A stretch of DNA of 33,870 nucleotides, from assembly GCA_964623265.1 (NCBI GenBank), contig CAZUTK010000029.1, positions 1-33,870 on the forward strand. Reading direction: 5' to 3'. The DNA is from CAZUTK01 sp964623265 (lineage in GTDB: Bacteria > Electryoneota > B3-LCP). Made by a program: the position numbers and the translations under genes. The notes beneath the pieces were generated by a model. That model ran no database searches, was not told the origin of the DNA, and saw nothing but the letters and a program-made list of their open reading frames with translations. Of this stretch, positions 24,002 through 32,400 are shown in pieces; the first letter of the stretch is position 1; each line of letters begins with the position of its first letter.

Positions 24002-27000
24002 GCTGTCTGTCCCTCGGTTATCGCAGGTTCTACAGGTTCGCATTTCGGCTTCGTGAATTCCAGATCGCAGCGCAGGCAGCGGGAAGCTTCCCGGCGTGCG
24101 TCGGCTTCCGACAACGCGGTTTCCACTTCTTCGAAGGTGCGGCGGCGGATACCGGCTGGAACGCGCGGAGGTTCCGCACGTCGCGCCTGTTCCAATTCCT
24201 CTTCGCTCAGCATAACCGGCTCTACGTATGCCTTCGGAATCCGTGGCGGCTCCGGTTGAACGAGAGCCTCTTTCTTCAGATATCGGTCAATCATAATCGC
24301 CGCGCGTTTGCCCGCCGCGATGGCGTCCACCACGGTATTGGGTCCCGTAACCACGTCCCCGCCCGCAAAGACGCCCGGCCGGCTGCAGGCGTTCGTCGTC
24401 TTATCCACCTCCAGAGTTCCGTCTTCGTGGATCTTCAACTCCGGTTCGCCGTCCGGTGAGAAGGAGTTGACTTCCGGCTGTTCGCTGATGGCGACGATCA
24501 ACGTATCCAGCGGCAGCATAAATTCGCTGCCCTCGATCGGAATCGGCTTGCGCCGGCCGTCGTAGTCCACGTCCCCCAGCTTGCTGCGGATGCACTGAAT
24601 GCCCACCAGCTTACCCTCTTCCCGCAGGATCTTATTGGGGATGACCAGAGTCTCCAGTTTCACGCCCTCTTCGATGGCGGCTTCGATCTCCTCTTCGAAG
24701 GCGGGCATCTCTTCCTTTGTGCGGCGGTAGAGCAGCGTCACGCTGGTGACGCCTTCCTGGCGTAGAGCCGTCCGGGCGGCGTCCACCGCCGAATTGCCGC
24801 CACCGACCACCGCCACGCGCCCGCGCGCCAGCGATCTGCCTTCCTGGTTGTAGGCTTTTAGGAATTCAATGGAGGGGAAAACACCGATGCAGTCTTCGCC
24901 GTCCAAATAGAGGCGTCTGCCTTTTTGAGCTCCCAGTCCGATGAAGACCGCTTTGAACCCCTTCTTGAAGAGGCTGTCAATGGTGAAGTCTCTGCCCAGC
25001 TCCTGATTGCATTTCAGAGTGACGTTTTCGTCCAGGATCGCCGCGACCTCTTTTTCCAGAACTTCGCGCGGCAGGCGATATTCCGGTATACAGCTGAACA
25101 TCATCCCGCCCGGCTTGGAACTCGCCTCGAAAATCGTGACGGGATATCCTTTCAACGAAAGGTAGTGAGCTGCGGTCAGTCCCGCCGGTCCCGCTCCGAC
25201 GACGGCGACTTTCTGTTTCTTCTTCTCCTTCGACCGCACGGGTTTGTAAACGGAAGGATCCACGTTGTCGGTGATGAACCGCTTCAAACTGCGGATGGCG
25301 ACGGAGCGGTTACCCGATTGACCCAGGCGGCAGCGGTCTTCGCATTTGTGATCGCAGACGCGGGCGCAGATCGAAGGAAAAGGATTGGTTTCGCGGATGG
25401 CGACGTACGCCTGCTCATATTCCCCTCGGGCGATGTGCGCCACGTATCGCCAGGCTTCCGTGCCGATGGGGCAGGTGGACTGGCAGGGGGCTCCGACCAG
25501 TTCCTTGCAGACGCCCGCACGGCACTTCTTCTCCATGATATGTTCGATGTATTCTTCCCGGAAATATTTCAAAGTGGAGAGCACCGGATTGGAGGCGGTC
25601 TGTCCCAGGCCGCACATCGTGCTGTCTTTCACCACGATCGCCAGCTCTTCCAGAAGATCCAGATGCTCGAGAGTCGCATTCCCGCGGGATATATCGTCGA
25701 GGATTTCCCACATCCGCTGCGTCCCTTTGCGGCAGGTGAAGCATTTCCCGCAGGATTCCTCTTTCAGGAATTTCATATAATACTTGGCGATGTCCACCAT
25801 GCAGGTGTTTTCGTCCATCACGATCATGCCGCCCGACCCCATGATCGAACCGGCTTTCGTGAGGCTGTCGTAGTCAATGGGCAGATCGAACATAGAGGCG
25901 GGAATGCAGCCCCCGGAAGGGCCGCCGGTCTGCACCGCCTTGATCTTCGCCTTGCCGGATTGACCTCCACCGATGTCGTACACCACTTCCTTGATCTTCA
26001 TCCCCAGCGGCACTTCGACCAGACCGGTGTTCTTGATCTTTCCCACCAGTGAAAAGATCTTGGTGCCGGTGTTCCCCGGAACGCCGATCTTGGCGTATTC
26101 TTCCGCGCCTTTGCTGATGATGACCGGGATGTTTGCGAGGGTCTCCACGTTGTTGATGCAGGTGGGGTGTCCGTAGATGCCTTTTTCGATGGGGTAGGGG
26201 GGACGCTGCCGGGGTTCGCCTATCCGACCTTCGACGGATTTGATCAGCGCAGTCTCTTCGCCGCAGACGAACGCACCCGCGCCCCGCACGATGTCAATAT
26301 CGAAACGGATGCCGGTGTTCAGAATGTTTTCGCCCAATAAACCGATTTCCCGCGCCTGGCGGATGGCGATCAGGCTATGTTTGATGGCTAAGGGGTATTC
26401 CGTGCGGACGTAGATGATCCCCCGCGTGGCTCCGATGGCGATGCCCGCGATGATCATCCCTTCCAGGACGGCGTGGGGGTTTCCTTCCAAAAGGCTGCGG
26501 TCCATATAAGCCCCTGGATCGCCTTCGTCCGCGTTGCAGACGATGTATTTAATGCCTGCTGCGTCCTGCGATCGGCGCGCCAGCTCCCATTTCCGACCGG
26601 TTGGGAAGCCCGCTCCGCCGCGGCCGCGCAGACCCGATTTCTTCACTTCGTTGATGATCCACTCCGGATCGAGGTGATCCAAGACCTTCTCCAGCGCCGC
26701 ATATCCGTCCCGTTCGATGTAATCCATGATCCGAATCGGATCAATTTTTTCGTTGTTTCCCAGAATGGTGCGGGTCTGCTTCTTAAAGAAGGGGATCTCA
26801 TCCTGCTTCTGGTACGTCTTTTCCGATCCGGGCTCCCGGTAGAGCAGTTCGGGGATGATCTTTCCTTCCAGCGCGGCGTCAATGATGCGGGGGACATCCT
26901 CCATCTTCAGCTTGGGGTAAAGGTTGTGCCCGGGTTCCACCAGGATGAAGGGGTCCATTTCGCAAAATCCCTGGCAGCCGGTGATGCGCAGCGACAGCTT

Positions 27001-27183
27001 GTCCTGCAGGTTGCGCTCCAGTATCTGCCGCTTGATGACCCGCATTATGTCGTTGGATCCGCTGGCTTGCCCGCCGGTTCCTGCGCAGATGACCAAGCTG
27101 GGCTTGGCGTCTTCCATCGCCTTCTCTTTCTGGATGCGACGCCGGAAACCTTTGAATTCTTCTATGGATGTGATATTGTACAT
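23998..27183 (-). CDS. NuoF-GltD fusion: NADH-binding flavoprotein fused to glutamate-synthase small-subunit-like domain
   Basis: 1061 residues in three parts. 1-115: thioredoxin-like 2Fe-2S domain with Cys33, Cys70 and Cys74, but Gly38 where a fourth Cys is usual. About 130-560: NuoF/HydB domain with GLRGRGGAGFPTGRKW (FMN/NADH) and a 4Fe-4S site Cys478, 481, 484 and 524. 554-1030: GltD-like domain with two clusters (Cys554/559/567/571 and 606/610/614/618), the FAD motif VVGAGPAGLTAA (661-672), a second Rossmann motif VAVVGGGNSAVDAA, and the end SRCLRCD. GltD-type domains carry NAD(P)H-linked FAD, and in NfnB a bifurcating FAD. The fusion suggests one polypeptide linking NADH, clusters and a second flavin. 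A weak GAGG site precedes the ATG. Confidence 0.92.
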   Translation of the reverse strand: MYNITSIEEFKGFRRRIQKEKAMEDAKPSLVICAGTGGQASGSNDIMRVIKRQILERNLQDKLSLRITGCQGFCEMDPFILVEPGHNLYPKLKMEDVPRIIDAALEGKIIPELLYREPGSEKTYQKQDEIPFFKKQTRTILGNNEKIDPIRIMDYIERDGYAALEKVLDHLDPEWIINEVKKSGLRGRGGAGFPTGRKWELARRSQDAAGIKYIVCNADEGDPGAYMDRSLLEGNPHAVLEGMIIAGIAIGATRGIIYVRTEYPLAIKHSLIAIRQAREIGLLGENILNTGIRFDIDIVRGAGAFVCGEETALIKSVEGRIGEPRQRPPYPIEKGIYGHPTCINNVETLANIPVIISKGAEEYAKIGVPGNTGTKIFSLVGKIKNTGLVEVPLGMKIKEVVYDIGGGQSGKAKIKAVQTGGPSGGCIPASMFDLPIDYDSLTKAGSIMGSGGMIVMDENTCMVDIAKYYMKFLKEESCGKCFTCRKGTQRMWEILDDISRGNATLEHLDLLEELAIVVKDSTMCGLGQTASNPVLSTLKYFREEYIEHIMEKKCRAGVCKELVGAPCQSTCPIGTEAWRYVAHIARGEYEQAYVAIRETNPFPSICARVCDHKCEDRCRLGQSGNRSVAIRSLKRFITDNVDPSVYKPVRSKEKKKQKVAVVGAGPAGLTAAHYLSLKGYPVTIFEASSKPGGMMFSCIPEYRLPREVLEKEVAAILDENVTLKCNQELGRDFTIDSLFKKGFKAVFIGLGAQKGRRLYLDGEDCIGVFPSIEFLKAYNQEGRSLARGRVAVVGGGNSAVDAARTALRQEGVTSVTLLYRRTKEEMPAFEEEIEAAIEEGVKLETLVIPNKILREEGKLVGIQCIRSKLGDVDYDGRRKPIPIEGSEFMLPLDTLIVAISEQPEVNSFSPDGEPELKIHEDGTLEVDKTTNACSRPGVFAGGDVVTGPNTVVDAIAAGKRAAIMIDRYLKKEALVQPEPPRIPKAYVEPVMLSEEELEQARRAEPPRVPAGIRRRTFEEVETALSEADARREASRCLRCDLEFTKPKCEPVEPAITEGQTA

Positions 27184-27229
27184 AGAGTCATGCCTCTTTC
27201 GCGGTTATTCCTGGTTTCTCCGTTTTGTC

Positions 27230-28069
27230 TCAGTCCCCCAGATCCAACAGATGACCTTTGCACCCCTTGCGGGGGCAGATTTGAACGACACCGCCTCCCC
27301 GGACGATCATCGGCACCATGTGGATGCCGCATTCCGGGCAGTCGGAAGCGCTGGTTAGTTCGGCGTGGCAGTGCGGGCAGAAGAGGTTTACGATCGTATC
27401 GGGTGGGATTTCATATTCCGATTCCGTGTTGTAGCTGCCGTAGAGGCAGGAAAGCTTGAGCCATCCGTGTTTCAGCCCGAAGGACGCCGTCACCCGAATC
27501 GAAGGAAAGCAGTCTATCAGATGACTGGAATCCATCAGACTATGATTGCAGCGCGGGCAGCTTACCTCTAATGGGAAGACCCGCAGGTCGGTCGTGATTT
27601 CGATCTTATCCAATCCTTCCCGAGCTTTAGCCAAGATCTCTTTGACCTTCGATTTCTTCACCTTGGAGAAGTAGTGGCCGTCCACGACCACCACCGGCCC
27701 CAGCGCGCAGGCTCCCAGACAGTTCACCTTCTCGAGGGTGAATTCCCGGTCCGGAGTGGTTTCACCGCCCCGGATGCCTAGCTGTTTTTCCAGTTCCTCG
27801 GCGATGACGGGCGAATTGCGCACGTGACAGGCGGTACCGAGGCAGACAGATACTAAATGCTTGCCGCGCGGCTTCAGACTGAAGGCGCGGTAAAACGTCG
27901 CGACGCCGTAAATGTCCACCAGCGATCGCCCCGTTTCGTCCGCGATGATCTTCAGCGCATCTTCCGGCAGATACCCGTAGCGGCTCTGCACGTCTTCGAG
28001 AATGGAGATGATGCCGTCGCGATGCGGATCGTGTTTTTCCAGAATTTTATGGATTTCTTGAGGATTCAT
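27230..28069 (-). CDS. NuoE-like 2Fe-2S subunit with C-terminal zinc-ribbon extension
   Basis: 279 residues. About 1-155 is the NuoE/HoxE/HydC thioredoxin-like domain: HRDGIISILEDVQSRYGYLP, VATFYRAFSLKPRGKH, and the 2Fe-2S ligands Cys76, Cys81 (C-x4-C) and Cys117, Cys121 (C-x3-C). The remainder (165-279) is unusual: Cys pairs 171/174, 231/234, 244/247 and 265/270 look like zinc-ribbon or rubredoxin-like knuckles (CPRC, CPHC, CPEC). NuoE partners NuoF in NADH-linked complexes, and the NuoF-GltD gene follows 46 bases later. AGGGA lies five bases before the ATG. The tail may bind a partner, metal or RNA; unknown. Confidence 0.9.
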   Translation of the reverse strand: MNPQEIHKILEKHDPHRDGIISILEDVQSRYGYLPEDALKIIADETGRSLVDIYGVATFYRAFSLKPRGKHLVSVCLGTACHVRNSPVIAEELEKQLGIRGGETTPDREFTLEKVNCLGACALGPVVVVDGHYFSKVKKSKVKEILAKAREGLDKIEITTDLRVFPLEVSCPRCNHSLMDSSHLIDCFPSIRVTASFGLKHGWLKLSCLYGSYNTESEYEIPPDTIVNLFCPHCHAELTSASDCPECGIHMVPMIVRGGGVVQICPRKGCKGHLLDLGD

Positions 28070-28217
28070 TACAGTCCCTGCGCAGTCGTTGTCCGTTTGT
28101 GATCAGAAATGAGCGGACAGACCGGTATTGTTGTCTGTCAGCCGAAGCGCTTGATGGTTGTTCTGATCCCTTTTCCGCGATCTTTTTTCCGAAAGGGGGC
28201 GGATTGGGGACGCGTTT

Positions 28218-28532
28218 CTAACGATACTCTTCGCAGTGCCAGACGCCGCCTTCCGACTTCGGGAAGGTGCAGGAGGCGAGGTGGTCGCAATTGACGCACA
28301 GCCCCAGCGTGGCGGCCGGCGCGGATTTGGCATCCAGATCCTGCGGCAGAGTGATTTTCAGTTCTGGAAACGTCCGCGCTTCGAACTCTTCGCAGAAGTA
28401 AACCGGTCTGGCGGGGTCGCGGTGAAAGGCGCATCTTTCCGAGTGATCGCAGGTGAGGCACAAGCCGCCGAAGATGACGGGAGGGCTCTTCGGCTGCAAT
28501 TTCAGCGCTGCATTGCTCTCTGGTGTTGTCAT
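28218..28532 (-). CDS. Small protein with two Cys4 modules (second of a tandem pair)
   Basis: 104 residues. Two copies of a module: GLCLTCDHSERCAF...YFCEEF and GLCVNCDHLASCTFPK...WHCEEYR. The spacing is C-x2-C-x5-C-x12-C and C-x2-C-x5-C-x11-C, joined by a linker with PELKITLPQDLD. Four Cys per module could hold zinc or an iron-sulfur cluster. The next gene upstream encodes a paralogue with the same plan and the same ending (WHCEEYR). GAGGAG lies five bases before the ATG. It is separated by 148 bases from the NuoE-like gene; no terminator lies between, so it probably belongs to the same operon. I do not know a named function. Confidence 0.75.
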   Translation of the reverse strand: MTTPESNAALKLQPKSPPVIFGGLCLTCDHSERCAFHRDPARPVYFCEEFEARTFPELKITLPQDLDAKSAPAATLGLCVNCDHLASCTFPKSEGGVWHCEEYR

Positions 28533-28591
28533 GATATCTCCTCTTGAATGTTTTGACGTGTTGATTTGACGCGATTCGATTTTTTCAAGCC

Positions 28592-28891
28592 TCAGCGGTA
28601 TTCTTCACAATGCCAGATGCCTCCTTCCGCTTTCGGAAAGGTGCATGTGTCGCGGATTTCGCAGTTGGCGCACAACCCCTTCAGTTCGCCGGGCTTTCCG
28701 GCTCTGGGTCTGACGTCTTCGTTGTCCGTGACAGCTGAAATATCGGGATTTTCCATAACACCGTTTCGCCGGAAGCCGTCAAATTCTTCGCAGAAGACGA
28801 CAGGGCGACCCGATTTCTTCGGGAAGGTGCAGGTTGCGGCGCTCGCGCAGGTCGCACACAACCCTACATTCTTCTTCGCCGTCGTTCGCAT
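28592..28891 (-). CDS. Small protein with two Cys4 modules (first of a tandem pair)
   Basis: 99 residues. Module 1: GLCATCASAATCTFPKKSG...FCEEF (Cys12, 15, 21, 34). Module 2: GLCANCEIRDTCTFPK...WHCEEYR. The linker is acidic and variable. ATG 28891 is chosen because GGAG lies six bases upstream; a GTG at 28966 would add about 25 residues without a ribosome site and would begin inside the Rex-like operator. It is the first gene after that operator, so the leading gene of the operon. Paralogue of the next gene. Possible roles are an electron-transfer, zinc-binding or assembly factor for the complex downstream. Confidence 0.72.
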   Translation of the reverse strand: MRTTAKKNVGLCATCASAATCTFPKKSGRPVVFCEEFDGFRRNGVMENPDISAVTDNEDVRPRAGKPGELKGLCANCEIRDTCTFPKAEGGIWHCEEYR

Positions 28892-28950
28892 CCGGCTCTC
28901 CAATCGCTTTTCGATTTCCGATTTCAGCTCGCTACCGAATAAGACAAAAC

Positions 28951-28968
28951 TTGTGCCATATTTCACAC
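28951..28968. promoter_or_regulatory. Rex-box-like operator before the Cys4/Nuo/Glt operon
   Basis: TTGTGCCATATTTCACAC matches the Rex consensus TTGTGAAATATTTCACAA at 15 of 18 positions, including TTGTG and TCACA. It lies 60-77 bases before the first gene of the minus-strand operon. rex is in the same window, and NADH-linked complexes are classic Rex targets. It also resembles a CRP site (TGTGC-N6-TCACA), so the assignment is not exclusive. Confidence 0.55.
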
Positions 28969-29107
28969 GACGCGGTTGATCGCGGTGCGGTAAAATCTTA
29001 GTATCTATTAATTATGGACATAACGTGATATTTTTTGGAAGTCGGCGGGGTGATGAAGAGTTCGAGTTGGGCTTGCGCGGAAATCGAGATTGGGGATAAA
29101 TGAATCT

Positions 29108-29126
29108 CTGGGGAATATTTCCCCAG
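29108..29126. repeat. 19-bp perfect palindrome
   Basis: CTGGGGAATATTTCCCCAG: eight-base arms around TAT. It could be a regulator site or part of a folded RNA. It lies about 140 bases from the Rex-like site and 350 bases before the secreted-protein gene. Confidence 0.5.
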
Positions 29127-29378
29127 CTATGACTTTGTTATCAGCATAGATCGTGGCATCTTTTTCAGCGAGTCGGTCATTACAAATTCTACTATGCTTT
29201 TCTGCAGTCGAGGATGCGGTTTTTGTTCGCGTCTCCGCGAAACGAGGGTGCAGCTTCTCGCGCGAAACGGTATTTCCTAAAATACAATGGCATAGGTATT
29301 GCGAAAAATATATGTTTAGCTTATTGCTCTGAATCTGCAAGGCAGAGAAGGTATTCTCTCTGCAAAATCTGCATAAGC

Positions 29379-29394
29379 GATTTTCGCGAAAATC
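29379..29394. repeat. 16-bp self-complementary site
   Basis: GATTTTCGCGAAAATC is fully self-complementary and lies about 85 bases before the ATG of the secreted propeller gene, a plausible operator position. Confidence 0.45.
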
Positions 29395-29476
29395 CGGAAC
29401 GAAAGCTTTTCACAATCGTATCTACTCAATAAGCAACGCGAACATCTTGATAAAAAATAAAATGGGAGTCGCAAGC

Positions 29477-32400
29477 ATGCGGAAATTGCTATCAATTTAC
29501 TTGATTTTCGCCGGCGCAGCCACCTCGAAAGCGGATACCGCCCCCCTGCATTGGAATGAGACGGGAGTCGCGATTCGTCAGGGGTATCAGATCGAATGGC
29601 AGCGTGCCGCGGAGACAGATGAAGCCGGGAATGTCATCTACGTCTGGTCCGATACCCGCAACGGAGACCGCGACGTGTACGCTCAGAAAGTGGATCCATC
29701 CGGCAACAAGCTCTGGAATTCGGAAGGATTGGTGGTCGTTTCCGCGCCGAACCGCCAGGAAGATCCGGCGCTGATCCCCACCGGTTTCGGCGATTATATT
29801 TTCATCTGGAACGATTTCCGCGATGACATCACCAAGGGCGATCTCTACGCGCAGAAAGTCAGCTCTGACGGCGTCCTGCAATGGGATCCTTCCGGCGTTC
29901 TGCTTTCCACGGGTGATTTCGACTCTCCTGCGTCGTTTCGAATCGTCGCGGACGGCACGGGCGGAGCCGTCATTCTTTGGGGCGATTACCGCAACGGCAA
30001 CGAAGACATCTACGCCACGCGCGTCCTCGGGGACGGCAGCGTGGCAGCCGGTTGGACGTTCAACGGCACGCCGGTTTCGACTGCTTCGGCGGCGCAGTCT
30101 GCGATGACGGTGGATACGGACGGCACCGGCGGCGCCATCGTCGCCTGGGTGGACAACCGTCCCGGATCCAACGGCACGGAAATCTACATTCAGCGTTTAA
30201 CCATCAACGGCCAGCTGGCGTGGGGTGCGGACGGCGTCATCGTCTGCAACGCGCCCGAAGACCAGGAGAGCCCCAAACTCTGCCCCGACGGTTCCGGCGG
30301 CGCCTACATCACCTGGGTTGACAAACGGCAGGATTCGGACGGCGATATTTATTTTCAGCACATCTCCAACACCGGAGCGCTGTTGTTGCCGGAAGCTCAG
30401 GGCAGAAGCCTCATCAGCATTTCGGGCAGCCGGCAGGAAAAGCAGCGCATCGTCGCGGATGGATCCGGCAATGCCATCATCATCTGGCAGGATACCCGCA
30501 ACGACCCCGTGCAGAACCTCTCCAACGACATCTACGCTCAGAAAATCAACAGCACCGGCGATAAACTCTGGAACGCCAGCGGTGTTCCCGTCTGCCTGAA
30601 TCCTGCCAATCAAGGCGAATCGCGGCTGAACGCGGACGGCACCGGAGGCGCCGTGTGCACTTGGGAAGATGAACGCGACGGCAACGAAAACCCGAAGAAC
30701 AACATTTACGCTCAGAAGATCAACGCCAACGGCACGATGGCGTGGACGGCGGACGGGGTCGTCGTCTGCCAGGCGCCGGGTTTTCAGTATTTCCCGCTGG
30801 TGCGTTCGGAACCGAATTATTCGCTGATCGCTTGGGGGGATGATCGTTCCGGATCGAAGGGCATCTGGTTTCAGAAACTGAATGCTTCCGGAGTGCCTCA
30901 GTTGAGCGCCAACGGCGATACTCTCGCCTGGGGCTATTCCGGCGACGCGCGGTATCCCGCGCTGGTGCAAAATGATCTGGGGCAGGTGTTCGTCTTCTTC
31001 CAGGATTTGCGGGAAGGACCTTCCGGAAATACGGCGTATGTGCAGCTATTGGATACAACCGATGTCCTGCCCGGGCAATCCCACGTGTTGCTGGAACCGA
31101 ATGGTCGTCCCATCTGTCCCGGTCCGATCTATACGGAAAAGAAGGATCAAGAGTGGATTGACGCCTGCAAGGACGGCGACAACGGCGCGATCGCCGTCTG
31201 GGTGGATAAGCGGGATTCCAATCCCTATGTGCAGATTTACGCTCAGAGACTATCCTCCAACGGCACTTTGCAATGGGGCGACGGAGGCTTGCGCGTGTCA
31301 CCGCCGGGCACTCAGGCGGATCCTCAAAAGCGTCCGAAAGTGGTGGAAGACGGCAGCGGTGGCGCCATCGTGCTCTGGTCCGCTTTCGCGGAAGGCGGCT
31401 TCGATAATGACGTCTTCGCCGTGAAACTCTCTCACGACGGCGATATCCTCTGGACGACGCGCGTGACAGATGTCCTCTTCGAAGATGAAAACCTAGAAGA
31501 TGCGGTGGCGGATGGCAGCGGCGGAGTCTATCTCAGCTACCTGGGGGGTCCTTGGCCTGATTACGATCTCTTCGCTCAGCGAGTCGGCGCTGCAGGGAAT
31601 CTGCTCTGGGGGGATGGCGTCACGGTCAGTGCGGAAGCGGACATCCAGATCAACTCCCGCATCGTCGGTTTAGGGGCTTCCGGAGCGATCCTGATCTGGG
31701 AGGACCGGCGCAATGAAGTGGATAAAGACATCTATGCTCAAAAATTCAACGCCGCGGGCAACGCGCAATGGGCAGTAAACGGCATTCCGGTCGTAGCCGC
31801 AAACCAGGATCAAATCGCCATTGACCTGGCGCGCGATCAACAGGGCAATATTTGGATCACGTGGGAGGATTTCCGCAACGGCGTGGATTATGATCTGTAT
31901 GTTCAGAAGATGACGCTGGACGGGCAGATGCTCTTCGCAACCGGCGGCATCCCCTTCTGCATCGCCGCCAATGACCAGACCGAATGCCGCATCCTGTCGG
32001 ATGAAACCGACGGATTCTACGCCTTCTGGACGGACTACCGCGGAGGCGCTACGACGGACATCTACGGGATTCATCTCGACAGTGCCGGTTTGCCCTACAC
32101 TCTCTGGTGGTCGGTGGACGGCAGCATCGTAAACAATTATCTGAACAAACAAGCCAATCCCTTCCCCTGCGGGGATTACGCAAGAGGTTCCATCGTCGTG
32201 TGGGAGGACAAACGCTCTTCCGGCAAGGATGAAATCATCAACCTCTACGCCCAGAGGATGAACGAATATGTGGTCGGCGTCGAACCCGAAAGCGAATCGC
32301 CGTCGCCTCTTACGTTCCGACTGCAACAGCCCTATCCGAACCCGTTCAACCCCGGAGTGCGTCTCCAATTCGAATTGGATCAACCGGGATCCGTGCGCCT

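Larger units (their letters stand above)
28969..29476. other. Noncoding region rich in inverted repeats
   Basis: About 500 bases between divergent units. I see no convincing gene: a 110-residue frame on the minus strand (29340-29008) has no ribosome site and no family likeness. Inverted repeats: GAGATT/AATCTC (29086-29091, 29103-29108), CTGGGGAA/TTCCCCAG (29108-29126), CTATG/CATAG (29127-29131, 29145-29149), GCAGAGA/TCTCTGC (29342-29348, 29357-29363) and GATTTTCGCGAAAATC (29379-29394). CGCGAAA recurs near 29239, 29264 and 29385. It must hold the promoters of the flanking genes, and perhaps an RNA. Confidence 0.5.

Noticed and set aside
24925..26052. A 375-codon open frame opposite the NuoF-GltD fusion
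   Set aside because: Antisense shadow inside a gene with well-placed cofactor motifs.
28092..28109. A second Rex-like site (TTGTGATCAGAAATGAGC) before the NuoE-like gene
   Set aside because: Only the left half fits the consensus; the right half lacks CACAA.
28116..28139. Inverted repeat GACAGAC/GTCTGTC between the Cys4 gene and the NuoE-like gene as a terminator
   Set aside because: Stem of seven with no T-run on either strand; the genes are probably one operon. It may still be a processing site.
29008..29340. A 110-codon minus-strand frame in the noncoding region
   Set aside because: No ribosome site, no family likeness; it runs through several perfect inverted repeats, which fits noncoding structured DNA better.
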